In this document: one piece after another, positions 55,242 to 64,000 of the stretch
Position numbering within the stretch: the first letter of the stretch is position 1
Layout of the letters: each line of letters begins with the position of its first letter
Origin: Nymphaea colorata
Lineage: Eukaryota; Streptophyta; Magnoliopsida; Nymphaeales; Nymphaeaceae
Reading direction: 5' to 3'
Assembly (NCBI RefSeq): GCF_008831285.2
Contig: NC_045143.1
Span: forward strand, 9,559,503-9,623,502
Length of the DNA stretch: 64,000 bases
Made by a program: the position numbers and the translations under genes
The notes under the pieces: generated by a model
Database searches by the model: none
What the model was told of the DNA's origin: nothing
What the model saw: only the letters and a program-made list of their open reading frames with translations

Positions 55242-55266
55242 CTGTTCAATAGTTTGACGATGACCT
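55242..55266 (-). promoter_or_regulatory. Conserved upstream block of peptide copy 1
   Basis: The minus strand reads AGGTCATCGTCAAACTATTG and onward, identical to 57817-57841 upstream of copy 2. Further similarity (AAAGTCGTCA…TTGCTC and a TATATA tract) extends toward both genes. It includes a TTGACG core in reverse, like a WRKY-binding W-box. It lies about 250-275 bp before the ATG. Confidence 0.55.
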
Positions 55267-55299
55267 TTAATTTATTGTGTGCTTTTCATTAACAAACAA

Positions 55300-57600
55300 A
55301 GCGGGTCAAACAACAAACCAGATGACGGTCATGGACCAAAGCGTGTTTTGAATGGAGTGTGTGTGTGTATATATATATATATATACACGGATGACGTACT
55401 GATTCAACCGGATATAGATATGGATATCGCATGGAACTAGGTAGGTAGGTTTTTTTTGTAGAAGTATTATTGAGCAGCTTGTGATTCAAAAAAAAGGCAT
55501 TAGATTTTACCGGTGCGGTTAATAAATTAACATGGCAGTTTACTTTGGATCCGGTGGAGATGAATACCAAATTGGGTCCTTTGAAAGTACTTTGGTGTAC
55601 ACTAAAAGATTCCTGTGATTTCCTGATGCACCTTCCATGGTCAACATGTGTGTGTTCGGACGTGATTACAGTCTTTAGTATATCATCACCCTGTCCAAAA
55701 TTGATGGTTATTGACCTTTTCAAGAGTTACTAGGAATAAGTCAAACACATGATATTGCAGCACGGTGTTCAAAATTTGTGGTCAAAAGAAGTGGGAGATA
55801 ATTAATCGAGATAAATCATTTTCTGCTTTGATCGAGCAGACAAATCATAAACCATGTGAATGTGAATACGCTTTTAGAAAAAATTTAAAAATAAAAAATC
55901 AATTTTAAAATTAGTCTGTACTAAAATATTTATGTGTGTGGTGCGTGTGTGTGCAAAATGCATTAAACCAGGCCTATTTCTAGATTTTATCATGCTTTAC
56001 ATTTCAAGCTTTGTTTTTTTCTTAAAAAAAAGAAAAGAAAATCATAATGTAGAATTGTAGTATTGCCACCTCATGTCATCGGATGTTTTGGGCATGCGAC
56101 CTCCAATGTTGGAATGTCGTGGTGCTCAAGGCTCTTTCACATAATGTCATGTTAACAATATAAAAATTGATATAAAAGAAGTGTTATGGAAAACACATGA
56201 TGAGTTTTTGAAAACAATCAAACTTTGAATGTTAATTGTAAAATATTAGAAAATCAACCACATTTATATAAGTGAAGAAAAAAATAATTTTTTTTATATA
56301 TTTACTGTGATTTTAGATATAGTATTTAGATTAATGGTTTAAACATTACACTGTAATTTCAAACTCAAAAATCTTTTGAATTATCTTCGTTATTGTAAAT
56401 GACATTATTCTTAAGTAAAAATATTCTTCCATTTTTTAATTTACTTTATAAATATATAAAGAAGCCGAAATTGTAATATTTTTTACTAGCTTTCTCAAGT
56501 TGTATCAGACCAATTTTTTATTCTTTTTGTAAATTTATATAAATTTTTGACACTATTAAATAGCATAGAATTTCCTGCATGAAAATGCAGGTTTGAAAAA
56601 AGTATCTCTAGTATACATATTATAAAAAAGGTATGTCACTAAATAATTAATTATTTTTTCTTTTAAAGTATCAATAAGAGGTTTAACATAAATTTCGATC
56701 TAAAAAAATTTCAAGATCACCATTAACTTTTTTAAACGAGTCAGATGATTTCATCGTAAATCAAATTACTTTAGAAATCACCCACCTAAACCGTTTCATT
56801 GTTGAGTGAAGTATCAAGCAATTGACCCTACGAATCTACTCTCTAAACTCATTGTTCTCACATTCAGCCACCTAAATGAAGATCCAATTCTAAGATTGAT
56901 TAGCGTGAAGACTTCAATTTTTTTTACTGGCTAGATTTGGTTCTGAGTTGGAATTAAATATCAAAGACACATAGGCGTCATTGTAATTAAATTTAAAGTA
57001 TATTTTCTTTATTTACATTTATGTCACTATTTTAAAAAGTTAGAAGCAATTTAAGAAACGCCATATTTATTATTCTGTTATTATGAAACCCCAAATGATA
57101 CTGCTTTCATTTACAAAGAGAGGAAAAAAGAAAAAGAAAACAATAACATTTGTTAATTTTCTAGGTGGCAACTTAAATCTCATGACATTTTAATACTTTT
57201 TAATATATAAAAGATTTCAAAATATGTAAACTATAAATTCCCCATAAAAAACAAAAACAAACTACTTTAGGAATCATCATTGATTTTTTTCATTTACGAA
57301 GTATTTTAAATGTTTAAATTGAAATATTATTATTTTTAAATGTTACCTAAAAAGTTGCTGGCAATATTGATATTAAGAGTTATGGAATAAACGTTTACTT
57401 GCTTCTGAAGAAAAAAAGAAAATAAAAAATAAACAAATGCAGAAAAATAATTAGGTTTGTCATGTATTAAATTGTGAAAGAAATTGAATCTTTAAACTTA
57501 GAATACTTGAAAATTTTAGACTTAATTGGACCTTAAGATACAAAAAATGTAACTTGAAGTAGAAAGAAAAGTCTGTTTCTAATATAATTCAAATTTCAGA
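55300..57600. other. AT-rich spacer without recognised genes
   Basis: Contains a short (GT)/(TA) tract at 55361-55385 and then about 1.7 kb of very AT-rich, low-complexity sequence with stops in all frames. The minus frame 55723-55289 has no recognisable content. Confidence 0.55.
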
Positions 57601-57675
57601 TTTATGATTGAAAAGAAACTCAAGGCAATCTTTGAACCAAAAAAAGTTGGAGCAATGCATCCAACAAATGACCGC

Positions 57676-57716
57676 CGCAAACGGATGCCCACCCAACGTC
57701 ATCCATCGCGTTTGCG
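57676..57716. repeat. Short inverted repeat upstream of peptide copy 2
   Basis: CGCAAACG (57676-57683) and CGTTTGCG (57709-57716) are perfect inverses, each beside a GATG/CATC word, with a loop of about 25 bases. It could be the remains of a small transposon or a protein-binding palindrome. Confidence 0.5.
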
Positions 57717-57816
57717 CAGGTTACAAGAAATCTCAGTTCAAAGCGTTATCTTGTCCACACTCTCCACTGTTTGTTGTCTGACCCGGTATGTTTGGTTTGG
57801 GACCGCAGTTTAGAAG

Positions 57817-57841
57817 AGGTCATCGTCAAACTATTGAACAG
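57817..57841 (+). promoter_or_regulatory. Conserved upstream block of peptide copy 2
   Basis: Same block as at 55242-55266 but on the plus strand, about 190-215 bp before the ATG at 58031. It is followed by AAAGTCGTCAGGAGTTGCTC, a TATATATATAC tract at about 57884-57893 that may serve as TATA box, and a GA repeat in the leader (57969-57987). Confidence 0.55.
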
Positions 57842-58030
57842 TCTCTTGCAGCTAAAGTCGTCAGGAGTTGCTCCCGTATATGTATATATATACAACACCG
57901 CTCACCATCAAACTTCATCTTATTTCCATCAATTTACAACACCATTAGCTGTTTTCAATTTCCGCAGAGTAGAGAGAGAGAGAGAGAAATAGCCAGTACT
58001 ATTTCTTCACTTACCTGAACTTAGAAGATA

Positions 58031-58252
58031 ATGAAGAAACTATTTGCGGTGTTTTCCTTGATCTGTTTTCTGTTCTGCATGTGGATTCAACCTCTTGAAG
58101 CGATCAGACCACTTCAAGAAGTGGTGATGAAGATGAACAACGCGGGAACAGGAACCTGGCTACTGTTGGAGTCGCTCCCCAAGGGACCTGTGACGCCATC
58201 TGGACCTTCATGCACGACTACGGTTCCAGGAGGAAGCAATCGTCCCTGTTGA
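58031..58252 (+). CDS. Small secreted signalling-peptide precursor, IDA/PIP/CTNIP-like, intact
   Basis: A 73-residue protein in one exon. Residues 1-24 are a clear signal peptide (MKKLFAVFSLICFLFCMWI then QPLEA). Residues 25-48 form a variable spacer (IRPLQEVVMKMNN). The last 25 residues are LPKGPVTPSGPS followed by CTTTVPGGSNRPC, with two cysteines 12 positions apart at the very end. The LPKG-x-P-x-PSGPS core resembles IDA/IDL and PIP peptides. The Cys-Thr-…-V-P-G-G…Cys tail resembles CTNIP/SCREW peptides. Known members are processed from the C-terminus and sensed by HAESA-type receptor kinases. That this one works so is inference. The ATG context AGATAATGA is acceptable and the length is normal for such precursors. 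It is the only one of the three local copies without a lesion. Confidence 0.8.
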   Translation: MKKLFAVFSLICFLFCMWIQPLEAIRPLQEVVMKMNNAGTGTWLLLESLPKGPVTPSGPSCTTTVPGGSNRPC

Positions 58253-58925
58253 GACATACCATGAACATGTAGACTGACAAACTTTTCCCCGGGTCTGCAG
58301 TGGCCAACCATTATGATCAAACGCAGATGAAGAGCAAGACTGCCATGGCCATTAGGGAAGCGTAGCTTCCATTCTTTCATCCATTCATTCTTTTAGTTAC
58401 ATTTCCCTTTTTTCGGGAATATGCAATCTCAGTATATTACTTCCAGAAAATTCAACAGAGATTTCGCACGAGCTAGATCGTTCTTTTGTTAATCTATTCC
58501 CTTTCTGTCTTTCTATTCATGTGTGCAAATTGCCAAGTTCTTGAGACCAACACAATGAAAATTTACAAGATGGTAATGTGAAGGCGTTGTGATGTGCTGA
58601 TGTGCTGGCTGCATATTCAAATGAACGCGTTATCTGCTTGATGTATTTGATTCTTCCAAGTCCGTGATTTTGAGATTGGTGCATGAAACTAAAACTTTCC
58701 AATTCGCTCGTAGAGGACATTTTCTTCCTTCTTTATGAGACGATTGATACGCAAGGAAAATCCCAGGAAAAAGGAAGAAGCTGGAGTCGAGAGACCGACT
58801 ATTTTATGAAAACCTTAACCTCTTGTACACAGGAAGAATATTTCTGTTGAAAGAACTTTATTAGCTACTAGCTGATGAGTTTATACAAGCAGAGACTAGC
58901 CTCTCTCTCTCTCTCTCTCTCTCTC

Positions 58926-58957
<32 letters not shown>

Positions 58958-60120
58958 CATAGTTTTCCGCCCACTTTGTCACATGTTGGACAAAGCAGCT
59001 GCTCATGAGGATGAGTGGAATCCTTGGTGGGCCCCATTGTTTTCTAAAGGCTTTTCATTGACTTGAGGTCAAGATAGCTTTTTGGTTCTTTTGGCACTAA
59101 TATATATATATATATGAGGGGCGCTAATATGTAATAATTTAAATTGTTTGTTGGAGTGAATATAGTGTGGGCAAACTGCCTGCACAAGGCCTGATTTACT
59201 CTGTTCGTGCCTCAGAAGTTCGTCATGTTCTCGAGCACTCACGCCACTGTGTGCGGACTATTTTCGTTCCTTGAAAACCTCTCTTTCCCTTTTCTCGTTT
59301 TTGTGCTTAGGGTGGACTAGAGAGGCCTTGTTTTTCTATTTTTGCCATTTTCAAACTCGAACACCAACTCCCGTTAGGAGCTTCGGCATACAACCCGTTT
59401 TTGCTATTCTCACCGCTGGTACTTCGCATTTCAAAGGAAAGTCTCAGATATGCAAAGCAGGTTGTATGTCATTGTTCTCAACAGGGACCATGCGTTATAG
59501 ATTGAAGAAGATCACAATGTCCCTGATGATTAAATGGAAAACTCCCTCCTATAAAGGCGAAATTGAAATCTAAAAAATTTCTCCCCACTAAGATTATGAA
59601 AATACCCTTTCGATAACACGTGAGAATGTACCCACGCGTTAGTCACAAAAAAAAAAAAAAGGTTCGCGTTGAAAATTTCTCTTTTCGAGGTTTGGTGTTA
59701 TACAGAAAAAATATTTCATTTCCCTTCAGGTTTTCTCCAACAGCCATGTCTATGTCAACCCGCGTGCTTCACCAACATGTAAAAGCTGAATATCCAAACA
59801 TTAATTCAATTCCGCCGCTGTATTTTCTTCATGTTGACGCAGCTAAGTGAAAAAAATTAGTAGAACTCAGAGAAGGACCCCGTCAAGTGTTGACTAGTAA
59901 ATATAATAGTTTTGGTACAACCAAAAATTTCAACACCTTCCCTATATAAACATTTGAATCTCCATCAACCAAGACTATATTTCAATATCGAACTCCAATA
60001 GTTGAAGAACTTATAGAAAGTATCAGTCTTTCATAATTCACAGTAGAAACCAGAAATTTCTTCTTTGCTGACGTTTTCAATTTTCACTCTAAAATTGATT
60101 CGTCTCTCAGTGGAGAAATT
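58253..60120. other. Spacer between peptide copies 2 and 3
   Basis: No gene recognised. Holds the (CT)n(GA)n palindrome (58901-58954), a TA tract near 59100, an A14 run near 59647, and the likely promoter of copy 3: CTATATAAAC at about 59942, 180 bp before the ATG at 60121, with GTCAAGTGTTGACTAG (two W-box-like TTGAC cores) at about 59882-59897. Confidence 0.5.
58901..58954. repeat. (CT)13(GA)14 perfect palindromic microsatellite
   Basis: A run of CT dinucleotides switches directly to GA dinucleotides, making an uninterrupted inverted repeat of about 26 bp per arm with no loop. Such a sequence can form a hairpin or cruciform and is a common site of assembly error. Confidence 0.85.
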
Positions 60121-60319
60121 ATGTTGAGTATTGGCCTTCATCTGCATTCTCTCCTGTACGTGGATTAAGTCACTTGAGGGAATTAGGCCAACTGAAGAGA
60201 TGAAAAAGAAAGAGAGAGGCACTTGGCTGCCGTTCCAGTTCCTGCCCAAGGGCCCTGTGACTCCATCTGGGCCTTCATGCCTAACCATTGTTCCCGGAGG
60301 AATCAGGCGAACCTGTTGA
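60121..60319 (+). pseudogene. Secreted-peptide precursor, copy 3, reading frame broken at its start
   Basis: The body matches copy 2: a hydrophobic stretch containing AFICILSCTWIKSLEGIRP, a KKKERGTWLPFQF spacer, then LPKGPVTPSGPS and CLTIVPGGIRRTC to the stop at 60317-60319, with both C-terminal cysteines kept at the same spacing. The only nearby ATG (60121) is in a different frame and stops at 60166-60168. In the correct frame a TGA lies at 60125-60127 and no ATG follows before the conserved region. Compared with copy 2 the start region is 11 bp shorter, which accounts for the shift. It is a pseudogene unless an upstream exon supplies the start or an assembly error is involved. Confidence 0.7.
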
Positions 60320-60714
60320 CAGAGTGACAGATCCTCAAGTTTGAGGTTCATCAGCTTTTCAGGGTCTGCAATATCTGACCATGATGATCATATACAAATG
60401 AAGTACAAAAGTATGTGCATATGCATAGGAGAGAATCGGATTTCATTCTTTTATTCTTCGTGTCTATCAACTCTTTTTCTGTGAATAATAGTAAAAGTTT
60501 CCAAACTCTAGAACCATAGTTGCAAAAATGCAAAGTACATCTGACCAGTAGATCTACAGAGCAATCTAAGCAATCCATAATTGCGGTACCTCTACCAATT
60601 ATGCTTAAAGGCAAGAATTTGAAATAAAATCCAATAGCATCGTAAAATGACAAAAAAACTAATGCACGTAGACAGCCATGGCCAGGAAAGACAAACTGAA
60701 AAGACAAAAGATAC

Positions 60715-61770
60715 ATCGCTGACAACTTCAGCAACTAATTTTTGAAATTTCAATTTGCCCTTTGCTGTACCATCCATCTTAACCATTCTCTCGGTGGATG
60801 TATCACCAAGAGGGAGATGAAGAGAAATAATCTGCAACATCAAGGTACACATGGGATCTACAAGCAAATCAAGACTTGGCAATACGGAGCATGCACGTAT
60901 ATGTAAGCAAGAGATGGGAAGATGCCGGCTGACCACAATTACTTGTGGGAAGGCTAATTTTTCAGGCATTCCTTTAATCCTAAGTGCATTAGAGTTACTT
61001 CTGCTATAATGACTCAAAACAGTTATAGTATTCAAAACAGTTCCAGTCATCCCCATCTTTGGGAATCATGACAACCAGCTATTTGGTGATGTTCGACATT
61101 GGCACATTAAACATCACAAGCGGGCCAACATAGTGACTGGGCCTTGTAAACACCTGAAATTAGGTAGATCTATGCTAGGAGCCAGTGCCATATATCATGG
61201 TTTAAAAGTCAAAACATCAAAAAAATAGACACTGGAATATGCCTATATAAGTGAAGTAAACCTGAATAAGAGCTCCAGAGCTGCTCTGCCTGCTCTTGTA
61301 TTTTCTCAGCCTTTGCCAGTAATCAGATCTACAAGCCAAAAAGATAACCAATCCTATTTAAGACGAAAATGAATTTCTAGATACCAAATAATATGGGGTA
61401 AAGACTGACCCACACCTACCCTGTTGTTAGGAACCTTCATAACAAATTGCTCAGTTCCAGGAGTGGCAGAATTGAATCTTCCTGCTGCTAATATGCCAGA
61501 CCCCCCTTTCTCCTGCCTGAAGTCATACTTTCAACATACATATGATACACAGTGCTCAACTCAACAATCAACAAATAAGATCAGGTACCTAGATGTACTT
61601 ATGGTAATCCCTCTGATAAAACATCATTTACAAGCTGATCTGTTTAAGGGTACCCATAAATTCTACAGGTCAATTTGGGAGTTATGATCAGCACCCATAT
61701 CCGCTGTCACTTGAATCTTTGATCCTGATTGAAGTTGAAGGTACTTAATTGTTTTCCACTCTTTTCATGA
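60715..61770 (-). pseudogene. Exon-intron pseudogene of a FUBP-like KH-domain RNA-binding protein
   Basis: Minus-strand exon-like pieces in order: about 61770-61640, with TIKYLQLQSGSKIQVTADMGAD then, after a frame change, PVEFMGTLKQIS; 61516-61420, with GRFNSATPGTEQFVMKVPNNR ending at a GT; 61328-61262, after a TTGTAG acceptor, with LITGKG and a TGA; and 60831-60715, after TTGCAG, with SLHLPLGDTSTERMVKMDG and LVAEVVSD ending at a GT. These follow the second and third KH domains of plant FUSE-binding-like proteins (IQVTRD…RPVELMGTPEQI, then VPNNKVGLIIGKGG, then IPLHLPPGDTSTERTVQIDG). Introns remain, so it came from genomic DNA. Stops and frameshifts make it non-functional. Confidence 0.72.
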
Positions 61771-62393
61771 TCTCACTAACTTGAATGCCAAAATATAAGA
61801 GGTGATTCACAAAACAAAAACAAATAACGTCTTCAATGATCACCCTTTTTTTATAAAAAGCTGCCACGGTGGTTCAAACATCGTTGATATGCTAGTTACC
61901 AAACTTCAGCTCAGCTATGGGTATATGATGAAACTAACTAAGTTGTATATATATATATGACATGCAGGTCAAATGTTATGATCATCACTCATGTAATTAA
62001 CGTTGAACCAAAGACTAAAATGTTGGTAATTAAATAAAAAATGCTCAATTTGATAGTTGATCAGGAAATTTGGCCATACTTACTGAGGAAAATAACCAAG
62101 AAAGATATTGGAGGAACCGGAGGGCACTACAAAAATCTACTTCATTTTTACCCAAAAGCAGAACTGGCAGAGGCTGAGGATGCTTCACTTTTTTCAATTA
62201 AAATTCTCCCTCCACTGCTTTCAGATACAAACAATCATTAAGCAAAAGTTCAATATTCTGTCTTAATAAAGCATATATGTTTAAAATCGTGTTCTTTTAT
62301 GTTGGAGATATTACATTAATTTACATATCTAAAGTAAATTTTCAAAACAAGAAGCTAGATGATGAAAAATGTACCTGGAACTTCTTTCTCGAT
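61771..62393. other. No gene recognised
   Basis: Lies between the KH pseudogene and the PPR stop codon. It may contain further decayed 5' exons of the KH gene, but none is readable. The plus frame 62041-62241 is unrecognised. A TA tract lies near 61946. Confidence 0.45.
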
Positions 62394-64000
62394 TTAATGT
62401 GATGTAACCAACCAGTTGTCATAGTAAGATGATCTCAGTTCTCCATTTAGTGCATTCAAGATGCCATATATTTCTGTCGATTGAGGATGAGATTTATCAT
62501 GGACCAGAAACCTATCAATGATCCCATTTATTTCAATGAAGCTGCAACCAGGAATTATTATCACTTTTTTATCTCTCATCCTTCTTCTTATGCTTCTAAC
62601 CCCATCCCAATCACCCATAGTTGCATACAGATTGGCTAATAGTACATACCGGCCACTGTGGTGAGGATCTAACTCAATTAGGTGTTTCCCCACTCTCTCG
62701 CCCAATTCAACAGAACCGTGAATCATGCAGCCATTCAGTAAAGCACCCCAAACAATGCCATCAGGCTTCATTGGCATACTGTTTATTAAATTCTCAGCAT
62801 CAACAAGTTTCCCTGCCCGACTCATGAGATCAACAATGCATCCGTAATGCTCAATTGTTGGGGAAATTCCATACTTTGTTCTCATGAGATTAAAGTAGTA
62901 CCACCCTTGCTCCACTAGTCCTCCATGGTTACAAGCGCTCAGCAGCCCAATAAAGGTTATAGAATTTGGTTTGACAGAGTTTTCCTCCATTTTTACTAAA
63001 AAATCAATTGCTTCACTTGTAAACCCATGAACTGCTAAACCCATAATCATCGCACTCCATGCCAATACATCCTTTTCAGGCATACGTTCAAAAACTTTAA
63101 GTGCTGTTCCTATACACCCAGTTTTGGCATAAAAATTAACAAGTGCGGTTCCAAGTTCGAGACCATAACCAAGCTTGTTTTCGTCAATATAGGAGTGCAC
63201 CCATTTCCCTTCCTCCACAGCACCAACTGCAGCACAAGCTGATAAAACAGAAACTAGCATGGATGAATTAGGCTTCTTCTTAGCCTTTCTCAGTTCATTA
63301 AACACTTCAATCGCCTCAGAGAAGCAATCATTCCGCACATAACCAGAAACGATGGCACTCCAGGCCACTTCATTTTTGTCGGGCATTTCAGCAAACAATT
63401 GACGTGCAACCTGAACCATTCCGCATCCACAATACCCAGTGATCAAACTCGTCCAAGAAGCTATATTTCTCTTAGGGCTTTCATCGAACACTTGCTGTGC
63501 AAATTGCAGACTTCCACACCTTGAATACATCGCAATAAGGGCACTAACAACATAAATATCCAACTCAAACCCAAACTTCGCTACATGGGCATGAACCAGT
63601 CTCCCGAGAAATGATGATGAACAACCCGGGCAGGCCTTAAGGACAAAAGGGTAAGTGTGTTGGTTAGGATTCAAGCCAGTGCACAGCATCTGCTTATAAA
63701 ACCAGATACCCGATTCAGGATTAGAGCTTAAAGAGTATGCTCTTATCATAGTATTCCAATTGAATATGGTGGGGTACTCAACTTGATAAAAAACCTGGCG
63801 GGCATAATCTAGATCTCCATTTACTGAGATGGCACAAAAGGCCAGGATCCTACTCATGACAAACGTGGAACGAGAGAGGCCGACAGTGACTACCTGAGCA
63901 TGGATTTGCTTCAACTTTTTGATGCTTGAGCATTCATCCTCAAGCAACGAAATGTAATGGCATTTCAGCGTCAATCGGGAGAATCCCACCTGGACTCTGT
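62394..64000 (-). CDS. Pentatricopeptide-repeat protein, PLS class with E/E+ tail, 5' end beyond the window
   Basis: A single long frame of over 530 residues ending at TAA 62396-62394. Repeats are recognisable by words such as VFYQVEYPTIFNWNTMIRAY, NQHTYPFVLKAC, VVSALIAMYSRCGSL, NIASWTSLITGYCG, NEVAWSAIVSGYVR, TALVNFYAKTG, DVLAWSAMIMGLA and ITFIGLLSACNHGG: the P, L and S spacing of plant organellar PPR proteins. The tail IVWGALLNGCMIHGSVELGERV…YVLLANLYA is the E motif and PGCSFIEINGIIDRF…H the E+ motif. No DYW deaminase follows. The apparent first codon in the window is GTG (63989-63987) and the frame stays open to the edge, so the true ATG is probably outside. Such proteins bind organelle RNA and act in C-to-U editing or processing. 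Target unknown. Confidence 0.93.
   Translation of the reverse strand, partial: RVQVGFSRLTLKCHYISLLEDECSSIKKLKQIHAQVVTVGLSRSTFVMSRILAFCAISVNGDLDYARQVFYQVEYPTIFNWNTMIRAYSLSSNPESGIWFYKQMLCTGLNPNQHTYPFVLKACPGCSSSFLGRLVHAHVAKFGFELDIYVVSALIAMYSRCGSLQFAQQVFDESPKRNIASWTSLITGYCGCGMVQVARQLFAEMPDKNEVAWSAIVSGYVRNDCFSEAIEVFNELRKAKKKPNSSMLVSVLSACAAVGAVEEGKWVHSYIDENKLGYGLELGTALVNFYAKTGCIGTALKVFERMPEKDVLAWSAMIMGLAVHGFTSEAIDFLVKMEENSVKPNSITFIGLLSACNHGGLVEQGWYYFNLMRTKYGISPTIEHYGCIVDLMSRAGKLVDAENLINSMPMKPDGIVWGALLNGCMIHGSVELGERVGKHLIELDPHHSGRYVLLANLYATMGDWDGVRSIRRRMRDKKVIIIPGCSFIEINGIIDRFLVHDKSHPQSTEIYGILNALNGELRSSYYDNWLVTSH

Noticed and set aside
54716-55249. A 177-residue protein spanning the whole minus-strand frame at the first peptide locus
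   Set aside because: The first 86 codons translate the 5' leader including a GA repeat (Arg-Glu run), and the last 27 lie past the frameshift. Only the part from ATG 54991 matches the peptide family.
60031-60351. Minus-strand 106-codon frame over the third peptide locus
   Set aside because: It is the antisense of the peptide-coding region. The similar frame 58114-58380 over copy 2 is rejected for the same reason.

Overview
This is a nuclear window from a flowering plant. The evidence is intron-less CYP94-type cytochrome P450 genes, a plant-type PLS/E pentatricopeptide-repeat gene, small secreted peptide genes of the IDA/PIP/CTNIP type, and typical plant transposons: Ty1/copia with an initiator-Met-tRNA primer site, a Ty3/gypsy fragment, an L1-type LINE, hAT and CACTA-like sequence. 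I cannot name the species. Most of the window is AT-rich intergenic and repeat DNA, and only about four loci look like functional host genes.

Layout. 1-8.7 kb: a decayed LINE on the minus strand lies between two LTR-type sequences in opposite orientations. 8.7-14.5 kb: a local duplication (10.6-13.2 kb against 13.2-14.5 kb) with an hAT-like insertion. 14.5-30.3 kb: a direct tandem duplication. Unit A carries an intact P450 (14861-16378). Unit B carries its broken sister (21493-22966) and several insertions absent from A, so each unit serves as the empty-site control for the other. 34.9-36.5 kb: a third, more diverged and fully canonical P450. 40.5-53.4 kb: one Ty1/copia element on the minus strand, with a 5-bp target duplication, two LTRs, PBS and PPT. 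It is itself hit three times: by a gypsy integrase patch, by a 4-kb LTR-type element and by a 3-kb hAT element carrying fragments of a TCF25-like host gene. 53.5-53.9 kb: a CACTA-like end. 54.7-60.3 kb: three related peptide loci. 60.7-61.8 kb: an exon-intron pseudogene of a FUBP-like KH-domain protein. 62.4 kb to the end: a PPR gene running off the window.

Functional reading. The P450s would act at the endoplasmic reticulum. CYP94 enzymes oxidise the omega end of fatty acids and of jasmonoyl-isoleucine. The peptide genes encode short secretory precursors with a conserved C-terminal Pro-rich, two-cysteine segment, so they are candidate apoplastic signals for receptor kinases. Only the middle peptide copy is fully intact. 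Of the three P450s, one is canonical, one has lost the conserved I-helix acid (Asp to Tyr), and one is a pseudogene whose stop codon lies at that same codon. The PPR protein probably acts in organelle RNA processing or editing.

Coordinates of repeats are by eye and most boundaries are approximate. Where a terminal duplication was readable it is stated. All family assignments rest on motif recognition without database searches.
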